From positions 1,736,001 to 1,800,000 of the forward strand of contig NZ_CP051240.1 of assembly GCF_017794965.1 (NCBI RefSeq): a stretch of DNA of 64,000 nt. The letters run 5' to 3'. The notes under the pieces are model-generated. The model did no database searches, was not told the origin of the DNA, and was given only the letters and a program-made list of their open reading frames with translations. Below, one piece after another: positions 8,915 to 17,864 of this stretch. The translations under genes were made by a program, and so were the position numbers. Positions within the stretch are counted from its first letter, which is position 1. Every line of letters begins with the position of its first letter. This stretch comes from Alcanivorax sp. (GTDB taxonomy: Bacteria > Pseudomonadota > Gammaproteobacteria > Pseudomonadales > Alcanivoracaceae).

Positions 8915-10199
8915 TATCTTGCTCCTCGCCCACCATGCCGTGGTGGTCGTAGGTAAAATGGAGGGCGGCTGCCTGCTGGTCATACTGCCCGCTGAGATCA
9001 ATCTCCTTCAGTTTGGCGTCCAGCCATTCGCTACGTGCCCGTACAAGATCGGCCAAACTGCCATCACCGCCGCGCCAAGCGGCCCTAGCCAATCCCACTT
9101 TCTCTTTTGCCAGAGGCACCAGTCGCTCCCGTTGCCGGGCAAGCGTGCGTTCCTGGCGTTCATATTCGGCCAGATCGCTCTGCAGCATCGCTTCATGTTC
9201 GCGACGTACCGCCTCTGCACGAGATTCCAGTGCTTGCCACTCAGCTTCCGCCGAGGCAATGCGAGGCCCCTGGCGCGACCGGCTGAACAATGGCAGGTCC
9301 ACATTGACCTGTAGCATCGCCATGTCACTGAATTCTTCACGATTCATATAAGCCAGAGTTAAAGCCCAGTCCGGCTTCTTGGCGGCACGAGCCTCGTCCG
9401 CGTTAGCCTGGGCGACAGAAGCCTGACGCGACGCTATCTCAAGTTCAGGGTGCTTATGCAGGCTATTCAGTAACTGTTCAGCATTGATGGCGAAATCAGG
9501 TGCTTGGCCAGCCGGTGATTGCCGGCCGGCTTCCCCCAGCCAGCGTATTAAACGAGCCTTAGCCTGGCGTTGCCTGGCCAGAAGAGCATCTCGCCGATCC
9601 AGTAATGTCACGGCTTCCTGCCTGGGTGCCACGCTATCAATAGCCTTTCCTTGACCCGATGAAAGCCGGGCACGCACTGCCTTGTCGAACAAACGATTTT
9701 CAGCAATGAGTTCTTCCAGCAGGACTAGTTGACGGTCCAGAGTGTGGAGCTCAATCCAGGCTTGAGCGGTCTGACGCAGCACGGCCAGACGAGTGGCCTC
9801 TTTCGTGGCCTCCGTTAAGCCGATTTGCTGTCTGGCACCTTCTGCCCTTGCTGTGCGTTTGCTGCGATTGGGGAAACGCTGGGTTACACCAATACGCTGC
9901 ATGGTCATGAAATCACTCGACAGGCTGTAACGATCGGCGCCATCCACAGGTACATTGTCGAGGCCAAGAATCAGGGTGGGATCGGGCAAAGCATCGGCAG
10001 GCCCTTCTGCCTGCTGAGCGGCCTCGACGCGGGCCGATTCCGCCCGCAATTCCGGTGATTGACGTAAGGCGAGCTGTAGCGCCTGATTAAAAGTCAGGCC
10101 TTCTGCCCCAAACGCCTGGACACTAGCTAGCAGCAGGGAGGGCGCTAGCCAGCCGAGTGCGCGCCGATACCGGCCGGCGCTCAGAAATATCCAATACAT
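8904..10199 (-). CDS. cusC: TolC-family outer-membrane channel CusC
   Basis: 431-residue outer-membrane efflux protein that completes the tripartite Cus pump. It has an N-terminal signal sequence ending near residue 32 (ASVQAFGAEG), then two TolC repeats rich in coiled coil, starting LTFNQALQLALRQSPELRAE and with the second repeat from about residue 220. The ATG at 10199 has a GGAGTGACAC leader. It overlaps cusB by 11 nt and lies 73 nt after the upstream small gene. There is no lipobox Cys at the cleavage site, so unlike E. coli CusC it is probably not lipidated. Confidence 0.88.
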   Translation of the reverse strand: MYWIFLSAGRYRRALGWLAPSLLLASVQAFGAEGLTFNQALQLALRQSPELRAESARVEAAQQAEGPADALPDPTLILGLDNVPVDGADRYSLSSDFMTMQRIGVTQRFPNRSKRTARAEGARQQIGLTEATKEATRLAVLRQTAQAWIELHTLDRQLVLLEELIAENRLFDKAVRARLSSGQGKAIDSVAPRQEAVTLLDRRDALLARQRQAKARLIRWLGEAGRQSPAGQAPDFAINAEQLLNSLHKHPELEIASRQASVAQANADEARAAKKPDWALTLAYMNREEFSDMAMLQVNVDLPLFSRSRQGPRIASAEAEWQALESRAEAVRREHEAMLQSDLAEYERQERTLARQRERLVPLAKEKVGLARAAWRGGDGSLADLVRARSEWLDAKLKEIDLSGQYDQQAAALHFTYDHHGMVGEEQDNEH

Positions 10200-10272
10200 G
10201 TGTCACTCCAACACGGATCATGGCGCGCAACGCGCCCTCAGTGGGCCCAGACCAGGCCGGACCCCGAAAAGA

Positions 10273-10647
10273 TCAGTGAGAAAGTGCTAGAGGCGGTCGC
10301 CAGATGGTAGATAAGGCAAGGGGGAGATAGAGAGGGTTAGAAAAATGAGGGGTAGCCGGATTTGCTGCCTGAAAAGAAACCGCCGGAGCCGTATTCATGA
10401 TCGAGAGCTGCCCAGCATGGCACTCCTGGCCAGGCTTGCAAACCGGGCCGCTGTGCGTGTTGGATTCACCATCCAGACAACAATCGTTTTGTGGCATGGC
10501 GGACATCATGCTGCAACGGTCATCCATGTCTGCCTGCATCATGGTTTGTTCCATGGGGCAAGGCTGCGCCAATTGCACCGCTGCCATCCCCTGCAAGGAG
10601 ATGCTAAGCAGAAATAGGCAACTAATGAAAAACCGAGCAATAAACAT
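10273..10647 (-). CDS. small secreted Cys/Met/His-rich protein of the copper operon (CopL-like)
   Basis: 124 residues with a signal peptide (MFIARFFISCLFLLSISLQGMA). The mature part carries likely soft-metal ligands: CPMEQTMMQADMDDRCSMM, NDCCLDG, PVCKPGQECHAG. The C-terminus has TIWRPPLALSH, a WRPP tail I associate with small proteins encoded at the head of copper-resistance operons (CopL-like). It is the first gene after the MerR-type promoter at 10685-10715, so it should be the most strongly induced product. Periplasmic copper sequestration is inferred; no enzymatic motif is visible. Confidence 0.7.
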   Translation of the reverse strand: MFIARFFISCLFLLSISLQGMAAVQLAQPCPMEQTMMQADMDDRCSMMSAMPQNDCCLDGESNTHSGPVCKPGQECHAGQLSIMNTAPAVSFQAANPATPHFSNPLYLPLALSTIWRPPLALSH

Positions 10648-10684
10648 ATGGTGTCAGCATAGTCCGAAGCAATGTGCTATTAAC

Positions 10685-10715
10685 AACATAAACCTTGGGG
10701 TAGCCCCCATGTCAA
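10685..10715 (-). promoter_or_regulatory. MerR/CueR-type promoter of the cus operon
   Basis: On the minus strand, -35 TTGACA (10715-10710) and -10 TATGTT (10690-10685) are separated by 19 bp, longer than the normal 17 and diagnostic of MerR-family activation. The spacer contains the dyad TGGGGGCTACCCCA and ends AAGGT, resembling CueR operators. It lies about 38 nt upstream of the first gene. No intact cueR is in the window. Confidence 0.75.
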
Positions 10716-10924
10716 TGTTTAATATTGAGCTATGTAACTATTGATCGCCAGCTCTGCTCCCTCTGGCATGCTCTTCTGCTACGCCACAGCCTTCAATAGC
10801 ATTACTTGATGAAGCGTGAAAGTGTCTCTCGATGCCATTCCAGGCGCCTGTTGGCATGCTGGGTACCGAGGCTTATGTCGACAGGTGGCGGCGTGGTTAA
10901 GAACTATAAAATCGACACTTTGAT

Positions 10925-11070
10925 CTATTGCGGTTGTACGATGCCTTCGCTGATGCCTGCAAGAACCCCGCAAGCATCAACTTCACGGCCATCGTTGCAC
11001 CTCGCTCTCAGGGAAACGAGTTGCTTCTCAAGCGATTGCAAAGCCGTTATCTGCGACCGCGCATCAGCAG
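10925..11070 (-). pseudogene. C-terminal remnant of a cadR/merR-family regulator
   Basis: About 45 codons, ending at TAG 10925, that read SQITALQSLEKQLVSLRA then CNDGREVDACGVLAGISEG. This is nearly the same as the last 45 residues of the intact CadR gene at 21091-21498. Homology stops abruptly near 11070 and no DNA-binding domain remains. It is therefore a truncated second copy of a cadmium/lead-type regulator, probably the scar of an earlier island rearrangement. Confidence 0.8.
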
Positions 11071-11098
11071 ACTTCCTGTTATAAGCAACCTGTTGGCT

Positions 11099-11440
11099 TT
11101 ACACACCTAGAGAGTTAATCACAATGAGTTGGATTAAAGTTGAACGGGCTGAGCAAACCCCGTGGAACTTGATCACGGTCAACAGATCACGGATGAAGTC
11201 GCTTAAGGCGCCAGCTATGGCAAAATAGCCCCTACTCGAGGCTCCACGCCGATGGCCTAGGATTGCATGCCCAAAGATCCGGTAGGCAGGTATTTCCGTG
11301 CCCAGCTTCTCCTTCATCGTGGTTTTGACGTCGATTTCGATCAGCACCCCGAAGCAGTTATCCGTGAGAGACTGACGCGCTCGTTTGTCAATCGCCTCAA
11401 AATCAGCATCTTCTATGGTTCGATCAATAGTGTACGGCAC
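11099..11440 (-). pseudogene. DUF302 protein gene with several frameshifts
   Basis: Starts at GTG 11440, 9 nt after the Cu-ATPase stop. The first 57 codons are a good DUF302 N-terminus (CFGVLIEIDVKTTMKEKLG, then PAYRIFG). The next conserved piece, ACNP, is in a different frame and EPRVGAILP in a third, so at least two indels disrupt the domain. The open frame that continues to 11099 is mostly out-of-frame translation. DUF302 proteins commonly sit beside copper ATPases; this copy is decayed. Confidence 0.8.
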
Positions 11441-11449
11441 CAGCGATTA

Positions 11450-13759
11450 TTACTTAGGGCCAAGCTTGATAACTCGCAGGCGCAATGCATTCACAATCAC
11501 GCTGAAAGACGACAGCGACATTGCAGCAGCCGCGAAGATCGGTGAAAGCAGTATCCCGAAGAACGGGTACAAAACCCCCGCCGCAATCGGAACGCCCGCG
11601 GAGTTGTACACAAAAGCAAAGAACAGGTTCTGTCGGATATTGCGCATGGTCGCCAGCGACAGACGACGCGCTTCTACAATACCCATCAAGTCGCCGCGCA
11701 GCAGCGTAATGCCCGCGCTTTCGATGGCCACATCTGTGCCGGTGCCCATGGCCACCCCCACGTCCGCCGTTGCTAATGCAGGCGCGTCGTTAACGCCATC
11801 ACCCGCCATCACGACAACACCCCCTTCATCTTTCAGACGCTGGACGATCTTGCCCTTATCTTCCGGCAGTACCTCCGCTTCCACTTCATCGATATGCAAT
11901 TTGCGAGCAACCGCCTCGGCCGAGGTGTAGTTATCGCCAGTCAGCATGACCACTCGAATGCCGTCTTTTTGCAGCGCGACAATAGCAGCGTGGGTCGTTC
12001 TCTTGATGGGATCGGAGATGGCCAACAGCCCAGCGATTTTTCCATCGACGGCGGCAAAAATCACGGTAGCACCATCTTTGCGATGCTCGTCGGCATCGCT
12101 GTCAAATCTAGTGGTGTCGACATTCTCCGACTCCATGAGAAGACGATTACCAAGCAGCACCCGCTTGCCGTCGATTTTTCCTGTTACCCCTTTACCGTTG
12201 GGAGAATCGAAGTCTTCCGCATCCGGCAGCTTCAGCTCCATGTCCTTGGCTTTGTCCAGAATGGCGTGGGCCAGTGGATGCTCACTGCCTTTCTCGAGTC
12301 CGCCCGCAAAACGCATCAAAGCATCGTCATCGTACCCATTCGCTGTAACAATTCGGGTGATTTGTGGCTGCCCCTCTGTCAACGTGCCGGTCTTATCCAC
12401 TACCACCGTATCTACCTTTTCCATGCGTTCAAGGGCTTCCGCATCGCGGATCAGCACACCACTTTGGGCGCCGCGGCCAACACCTACCATGATCGACATC
12501 GGCGTTGCCAGACCCAGTGCGCAAGGGCAGGCAATGATCAGAACACTGACCGCCGCAATCAGCCCGAACGCCATGGGCGGTGTCGGCCCAAGGAATGACC
12601 AGGCTATAAAGGCAACAATGGCAATTAGGATCACGGTGGGCACAAACCAGCTCGCCACCTTATCGGCAAGCCCCTGGATCGGTGCGCGGCTGCGTTGGGC
12701 GCTGGCCACCATCTGCACGATTTGGGAAAGCATGGTGTCCCGGCCAACCTTGTCGGCCCGCATGATAAAGCTGCCCTGTTGGTTAATACTGCCGCCAATC
12801 ACTTGGTCGCCAGACTTTTTGCTGACTGCAAGAGGCTCACCGGTCACCATGGACTCATCCACGTTGGAGCTGCCTTCAAGTAACTCACCGTCCAGCGGCA
12901 CCTTGTCCCCCGGGCGCACTCGCAGGCGATCACCCACCTTGACCTGATCCAGCGACACATCGGACTCGTCGCCCTGGTCATCCAGCTTTCGGGCCGTCGC
13001 CGGTGCCAGATCCAGCAGCGCCTTGATCGCGCCCGAGGTTTTCTCCCGGGCCCGCAGTTCAAGCACCTGGCCTAACAGAACCAGCACCACGATGACCGCA
13101 GCCGCCTCGAAGTAGACGGCGACAGAACCGTCTTCCTGCCGAAAGGCGTCGGGGAAAATCTGGGGCGCCAGTGTCGCCACCAGGCTGTAGATCAGCGCCA
13201 CGCCAGTACCAATGGCAATGAGCGTGAACATGTTCAGATTGCGGCTGACGACGGACTTCCAGCCTCTGACAAAGAAAGGCCAGCCACACCAGGCCACTAC
13301 TGGCGTCGCCAACACCAGTTGAATCCAGTTGGACATTTGTGGGGCAACGATCTGGTCAAGGCCGGTGAGATGTCCGCCCATTTCCAGCACCAATACCGGC
13401 AGGGCCAGCACCAGGCCAATCCAAAATCGACGGGTCATGTCTTTGAGCTCTGCCGAGGGCCCGTCATCCAGACTTACCTGCTCGGGCTCCAGGGCCATAC
13501 CACAGATAGGGCAATCTCCGGGGCCCTGCTGGCGAATTTCCGGATGCATCGGGCAGGTGTACATGGTGCCCGGAGCCACGGGTTCGTCCTGTTTCTGTTC
13601 TCCACTGAGGTAGTGTCCCGGGTCGCCGTCAAACTTCGATTTGCACCCCGAAGAACAGAAATACCAGGTTTTCCCGCCATGCTCGCTGCGATGTTCCGCC
13701 GAGTGTGGATTCACCGACATGCCGCAAACAGGATCTTTGACCGTGTGCTCAGCCGTCAT
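11450..13759 (-). CDS. copA: Cu(I)-exporting P1B-type ATPase with YHS and HMBD N-terminal domains
   Basis: 769-residue P-type ATPase that exports Cu(I) from the cytosol. Domain order: YHS domain (about 8-45; VCGM, WYFCSSGCKSKF), heavy-metal-binding domain (about 66-95; YTCPMHPEIRQQGPGDCPIC), eight TM helices, actuator TGEPLAVSK, the CPC ion site IACPCALGLATP in TM6 (about residue 411), DKTGTLTEG phosphorylation loop, SEHPLAHAI, and GDGVNDAPAL. YNSAGVPIAAG and MSLSSFSV in the last helices mark a monovalent-copper pump. The classic CxxC HMA domains are absent. The start has a GGGAGGG site. It follows the APC permease by 30 nt in the leftward copper operon. Confidence 0.95.
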   Translation of the reverse strand: MTAEHTVKDPVCGMSVNPHSAEHRSEHGGKTWYFCSSGCKSKFDGDPGHYLSGEQKQDEPVAPGTMYTCPMHPEIRQQGPGDCPICGMALEPEQVSLDDGPSAELKDMTRRFWIGLVLALPVLVLEMGGHLTGLDQIVAPQMSNWIQLVLATPVVAWCGWPFFVRGWKSVVSRNLNMFTLIAIGTGVALIYSLVATLAPQIFPDAFRQEDGSVAVYFEAAAVIVVLVLLGQVLELRAREKTSGAIKALLDLAPATARKLDDQGDESDVSLDQVKVGDRLRVRPGDKVPLDGELLEGSSNVDESMVTGEPLAVSKKSGDQVIGGSINQQGSFIMRADKVGRDTMLSQIVQMVASAQRSRAPIQGLADKVASWFVPTVILIAIVAFIAWSFLGPTPPMAFGLIAAVSVLIIACPCALGLATPMSIMVGVGRGAQSGVLIRDAEALERMEKVDTVVVDKTGTLTEGQPQITRIVTANGYDDDALMRFAGGLEKGSEHPLAHAILDKAKDMELKLPDAEDFDSPNGKGVTGKIDGKRVLLGNRLLMESENVDTTRFDSDADEHRKDGATVIFAAVDGKIAGLLAISDPIKRTTHAAIVALQKDGIRVVMLTGDNYTSAEAVARKLHIDEVEAEVLPEDKGKIVQRLKDEGGVVVMAGDGVNDAPALATADVGVAMGTGTDVAIESAGITLLRGDLMGIVEARRLSLATMRNIRQNLFFAFVYNSAGVPIAAGVLYPFFGILLSPIFAAAAMSLSSFSVIVNALRLRVIKLGPK

Positions 13760-13789
13760 GGCCGATCCCTCCCTATCGAGTTCTGGTGA

Positions 13790-15142
13790 TTAGTGATGAT
13801 GAGCATGAGATTCTTTGTGTCCCGCTTCTTCGGCTTCTGTGGCCTTTTTCAGGAACAGTTGCTCGGCCACTGCGATAACAATCATGGTGACAACCGCCAC
13901 GCCAATAACAAACAGGTCAGTATTCAGTTTGACCCAAACGAAGCCACCAAGAGCGAGCAAATCCAGAACAATTGCCACCGTGGGCACCCACACATTCGCC
14001 TTCACATCCTCCCGTAAATAGCGCAGAACGCCCCAATGGATAGCAATGTCCATGATCAGGTAAAAAATGATGCCCAGCGCTGCAATTCGGGACAGGTCGA
14101 AGAAGGCCGTGAGGATAAGCCCAAGCACCACGGTATAAACCAGCGTGTGCTTCTGGATGCTACCGGGCATGCCGAAATGACTGTGGGGGACCAGCTTCAT
14201 TTCAGTCAGCATGGCCAACATGCGTGAGACGGCGAAAATACTGGCCAGAATGCCACCGGCGGTGGCCATCATCGCAATGGCGACGGTAAACCAGACGCCG
14301 TAGTCGCCCAATGCGGGACGCGCAGCGGCCGCCAGAGAGTAGTCCTGCGTTTTGATGATTTCCGCCAGGGACAGGTTACTGGCAACGGCGAAACCGACCA
14401 GGGTGTAGATCACCACGCAGGCTGCGATGGAAATAATAATCGCTCGCCCCACGTTTCTCTTGGGGTCTATGACTTCCGAGCCGCTGTTGGTGATGGTGGT
14501 AAAACCTTTGAAGGCCAGAATGCCAAGGGCCGTTGCCCCCAGGAAATTGCCAAAGGTTCCAGCCTCACCGGGGCTAGAGAAATCAACAGAAACACTGTCG
14601 GCAATCCAGATACCCACCAGCCCGAAAACCAGAATGCCTCCGATCTTCAGGATACCTATAAAGGAAGCCACGCCCTGAATCATTCGGTTGCCCAACAGAT
14701 TGATCAGAAACGCGGCCAGAATTAGTGAGACGCCAAGAATGGGCACCATGCGGCCACTTTCATCGCCATCGAACAGTTGCATGGTGTAAGAACCGAAGGT
14801 TCGCGCAAGAAAGCTCTGGGCAATCACCATCGAGAAATACATCAGCAAAGCATTGAAAGCCGTCGGTAACCGATTGCCATAGGCTTTGTGCAGGTACATG
14901 CCTATGCCCCCGGCTGACGGGTAGGCATTGGAAATTTTGATGTAGGAATAGGCACTGAAGCTTACGATTACCGCCGCGGCCAGAAACGCCAACGGGAAAA
15001 GAACGCCAGTCATCTGCGCCATCTGCCCGGTAAGGGCGAAGATACCGGCGCCAATCATGACACCGGTGCCCAGCATAACAGTTCCCGGAAGTGTAAGACT
15101 GCCTTTCTGATAGCGCGTGGTTCTGTCGTGCGTGCTGCTCAT
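13790..15142 (-). CDS. APC-family amino acid permease
   Basis: 450 residues starting at ATG 15142, which has an excellent AGGAGGTTGT leader; upstream in-frame starts lack one. About 12 TM helices. TM1 carries GVMIGAGIFALTG, the glycine-rich substrate-binding loop of APC transporters, and the C-terminus is His-rich (HKESHAHHH), which could bind metal. It lies inside the copper operon between copB and the Cu-ATPase, so it may supply or remove a copper-chelating amino acid, but the substrate cannot be read from sequence. Confidence 0.85.
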   Translation of the reverse strand: MSSTHDRTTRYQKGSLTLPGTVMLGTGVMIGAGIFALTGQMAQMTGVLFPLAFLAAAVIVSFSAYSYIKISNAYPSAGGIGMYLHKAYGNRLPTAFNALLMYFSMVIAQSFLARTFGSYTMQLFDGDESGRMVPILGVSLILAAFLINLLGNRMIQGVASFIGILKIGGILVFGLVGIWIADSVSVDFSSPGEAGTFGNFLGATALGILAFKGFTTITNSGSEVIDPKRNVGRAIIISIAACVVIYTLVGFAVASNLSLAEIIKTQDYSLAAAARPALGDYGVWFTVAIAMMATAGGILASIFAVSRMLAMLTEMKLVPHSHFGMPGSIQKHTLVYTVVLGLILTAFFDLSRIAALGIIFYLIMDIAIHWGVLRYLREDVKANVWVPTVAIVLDLLALGGFVWVKLNTDLFVIGVAVVTMIVIAVAEQLFLKKATEAEEAGHKESHAHHH

Positions 15143-15272
15143 ACAACCTCCTGTTGTTTTGAACGGCGTTTGATACTCAATAAATAGCCAATGCTGGCTT
15201 GGGTAGATCTCACATTGCATCAATGTCGAGAAAAACGGGCCAAAGAAATATCTTTAGCCCCTAAGTACCTGA

Positions 15273-16022
15273 TCAGAGTGCGATGCGCGCTCCAATCACA
15301 GCAAACCAATCTGCTGTACTGCCGCCGTCCGCTTCGGCAAAGTCGGCACTATCGCCGTATTTGCGCTCATGCACCACGCCCACATAAGGCGAGAACGCAC
15401 GGTCGATCAGATCATAGCTCAACCTGAGTCCGGTTTCGGTAGAAACCAGTCCTTTACCAACGCCAATTTCCCGGTCCTCGCTAAACGCAACCGTGGCATC
15501 CAGCGTTGCCGCCAGAATCCAGTAGTTGGTGAGAAGCAGCTCGTACTCTGCATCCAGTTCGGCTGACGTATCGCCATCCTTACTGACATACAGGTTTGCA
15601 TCGATCTCAAACCATTGGGGAGCCAGCCCGGCTACACCGAGAACGGCATATGTACGGTCCGGCCCCTCGGGCGTATCGAAACGTACGCCCGCTTTGGCGT
15701 CGAAGAACTTGGAGATGGGGATCTGGCCGACCAGCTGGTTTTCCAGTGTTTCGTAGGCCTGCTCCTCTATCTCGTACTCCCCGGTTGTGAGCAACCGGAC
15801 TTTGAACTCGTCGGTGCCATAGAAAGCATCCGCATTCCAGACGCCCAGTTCCTCGTCATCGTCGCTGTAGCGGTATTCAAACTCCTCGAATTGAACACCC
15901 CAGGTTGTGAGCGGCTGTTTACGAGCGGTGGTGTCGGAGATCATTTCCTGAGCTGTCACCGCCGTTGAGAATCCGATAGAGGCAAAGAAACTGACCGCAA
16001 CAAGTGATCGAATACAACTCAT
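15273..16022 (-). CDS. pcoB: outer-membrane copper resistance protein CopB/PcoB
   Basis: 249 residues with a cleavable signal peptide (AVTAQEM). The mature protein has alternating beta-strands typical of the PcoB/CopB barrel (FEEFEYRYSDDDEELGVWNA near residues 45-65; family hallmarks WFEIDANLYVSKDG, TGLRLSYDLID and FSPYVGVVHERKYG). PcoB works with the periplasmic oxidase PcoA, probably as a copper-handling outer-membrane protein. Its ATG overlaps the oxidase stop by 4 nt (ATGA), indicating coupling. It lacks the long Met-rich N-terminal repeat of many homologues. Confidence 0.93.
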   Translation of the reverse strand: MSCIRSLVAVSFFASIGFSTAVTAQEMISDTTARKQPLTTWGVQFEEFEYRYSDDDEELGVWNADAFYGTDEFKVRLLTTGEYEIEEQAYETLENQLVGQIPISKFFDAKAGVRFDTPEGPDRTYAVLGVAGLAPQWFEIDANLYVSKDGDTSAELDAEYELLLTNYWILAATLDATVAFSEDREIGVGKGLVSTETGLRLSYDLIDRAFSPYVGVVHERKYGDSADFAEADGGSTADWFAVIGARIAL

Positions 16023-17776
16023 GCCTCACCTCCTTCTTCAGCAGCCGCGTCTGTTTTGGCCTGCGTCGACTCTGGCCCACCTTCAACAATCACCTTACGG
16101 AACATACCAGCGGCCGCGTGGTAAGAGAGGTGGCAGTGGAACGCCCATTGGCCTGGCTCGTCGACTTCGGTTTCCATGTAAACGGTGGTGCCGGGCTGCA
16201 CACTGACCGTGTGTTTGATCGGATTCCACTGGTCTGCGCCAACATCTAGAATGGACCACATACCGTGCAAGTGCATGGGGTGAGTCATCATGGTTTCGTT
16301 GACAAACTTGAAGCGGACCCGCTCACCATATTTCAGGCGGATCGGATCGGCATCTTCGTACTTAACGCCATTGATACTCCAGGTGTACCGCTCCATATTG
16401 CCGGTCAAACGAAGCTCTATTTCTCGAGTCGGTTCGCGGTCTTCATACAGTGGATCTTGGGCCTTGAGGTCAGCGTAGGACAGGAACTTGCCGCCATTGG
16501 CTGCCGTGGGGACGAGGCCACTTCCCTTCGCATAGAAGGGGTCGCTTGGACCTTCTTTTCCCATCGCCATGGAACCATGGTCCATGCCGGACGTGCCCGA
16601 ATGATCCATTCCTTTCATATTTGAGTGGTCCATGTTGCTCATGTTTGCGTGATCCATTCCCTCCATCGAAGAATGATCCATTCCGGACATCCCTTCTGAG
16701 CTATTCATATCCATGTCGCCATGGTCCATACCGGACATACCGCCCATATCAGCCATAGTCAGGCGGGCCGGTTCACGCAGTTGCGGCACGAACGCTTCCA
16801 TACCCTCTTCTGGGGCCAGTGTCGCTCTGGCATAGCCCGAACGCCCCATGGATTCGGCGAAGATGGTGTAGGCCTGCTCACCTTTCGGGCGGACGATCAC
16901 ATCGTAGGTTTCCGCCACACCGATCCGGAACTCGTCCACACTAACCGGCTGAACGTTGTTGCCATCAGCCTGCACAACGGTCATGTCCAGACCGGGGATC
17001 CGGATATCAAAGTAAGTCATCGCCGAGGAGTTGATGAAACGCAGCCGAATGCGTTCGCCCGGCTCAAAAAGCCCAGTCCAGTTCTGATCCGGCCCTTTAC
17101 CGTTGATCAGCCCTGTAAAACCCTGCAAGTCCTCGACATCCGCTTTCATCATCCGCATGCCACCCCAGGCCATACGGTCCCGAACGGTGTTCATCAGGCC
17201 GTTCTCGGACACGTCAGAGAAAAACTCTCCGACAGTCTGCTGCTCGCGGTTGTAGTAGTCCGGCATCATCTTCAGGTTACGCATGATGCGATCACCGGAG
17301 TGCGGGTGCTTATCGGTTAGCTGAACTACGTATTCGCGATCGTAGCGGAACGGTTCACGTCCCTCAGGTTCGATAACGATGGAACCGTAGGCGCCATCCG
17401 GCTCCTGAAAACCGGAGTGGCTGTGAAACCAATAAGTACCAGCCTGCTGGATGGGAAATTCGTAGGTGAAGGTTTCACCCGGCTTGATGCCTGGAAAGCT
17501 GATACCAGGCACACCGTCCTGATCAAAAGGAAGGATCAGGCCGTGCCAGTGAATGGAAGTCATCTCATCCAGGTTGTTGGTCACGTTGATCTTGACGTTT
17601 TCGCCTTCCTTGAAGCGCATCACCGGCCCGGGAGATGCACCGTTATAACCGATGCCGTCTTTCACGAAATCGCCGGTGTCAATTTCGACCCGATCAACCG
17701 TGAGATTATATTCGCCAGCCATGACCGATGCAGACATCAGCAGGCTTAACAACACTGAACCTAAACGGCTGTTCAT
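16019..17776 (-). CDS. pcoA: multicopper oxidase, copper resistance protein CopA/PcoA type
   Basis: 585 residues from ATG 17776 (GGAG site), which places a signal peptide (LLSLLMSASVMAGEY) at the very N-terminus. Periplasmic enzyme that oxidises Cu(I) to Cu(II) and binds copper. All copper-ligand motifs are present: HWHGLILP, WFHSHSGF, HPMHLHGMW and HCHLSYHAAAGM. Between cupredoxin domains 2 and 3 there is a Met/His-rich tract (about residues 340-400) of MDHxxM-type repeats such as SGMDHSSMEGMDHANM. The leader has no twin-arginine motif, whereas PcoA-type oxidases normally use Tat, so this one appears to be a Sec substrate. Confidence 0.93.
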   Translation of the reverse strand: MNSRLGSVLLSLLMSASVMAGEYNLTVDRVEIDTGDFVKDGIGYNGASPGPVMRFKEGENVKINVTNNLDEMTSIHWHGLILPFDQDGVPGISFPGIKPGETFTYEFPIQQAGTYWFHSHSGFQEPDGAYGSIVIEPEGREPFRYDREYVVQLTDKHPHSGDRIMRNLKMMPDYYNREQQTVGEFFSDVSENGLMNTVRDRMAWGGMRMMKADVEDLQGFTGLINGKGPDQNWTGLFEPGERIRLRFINSSAMTYFDIRIPGLDMTVVQADGNNVQPVSVDEFRIGVAETYDVIVRPKGEQAYTIFAESMGRSGYARATLAPEEGMEAFVPQLREPARLTMADMGGMSGMDHGDMDMNSSEGMSGMDHSSMEGMDHANMSNMDHSNMKGMDHSGTSGMDHGSMAMGKEGPSDPFYAKGSGLVPTAANGGKFLSYADLKAQDPLYEDREPTREIELRLTGNMERYTWSINGVKYEDADPIRLKYGERVRFKFVNETMMTHPMHLHGMWSILDVGADQWNPIKHTVSVQPGTTVYMETEVDEPGQWAFHCHLSYHAAAGMFRKVIVEGGPESTQAKTDAAAEEGGEA

Positions 17777-17864
17777 ACTTTTTGCTCCAAATCGCTCTTC
17801 ACTAAGAACCCTCAAAATAAATACCTACAAGCCCACTGGATCAACGCCCCATTAGTGAACTCAG

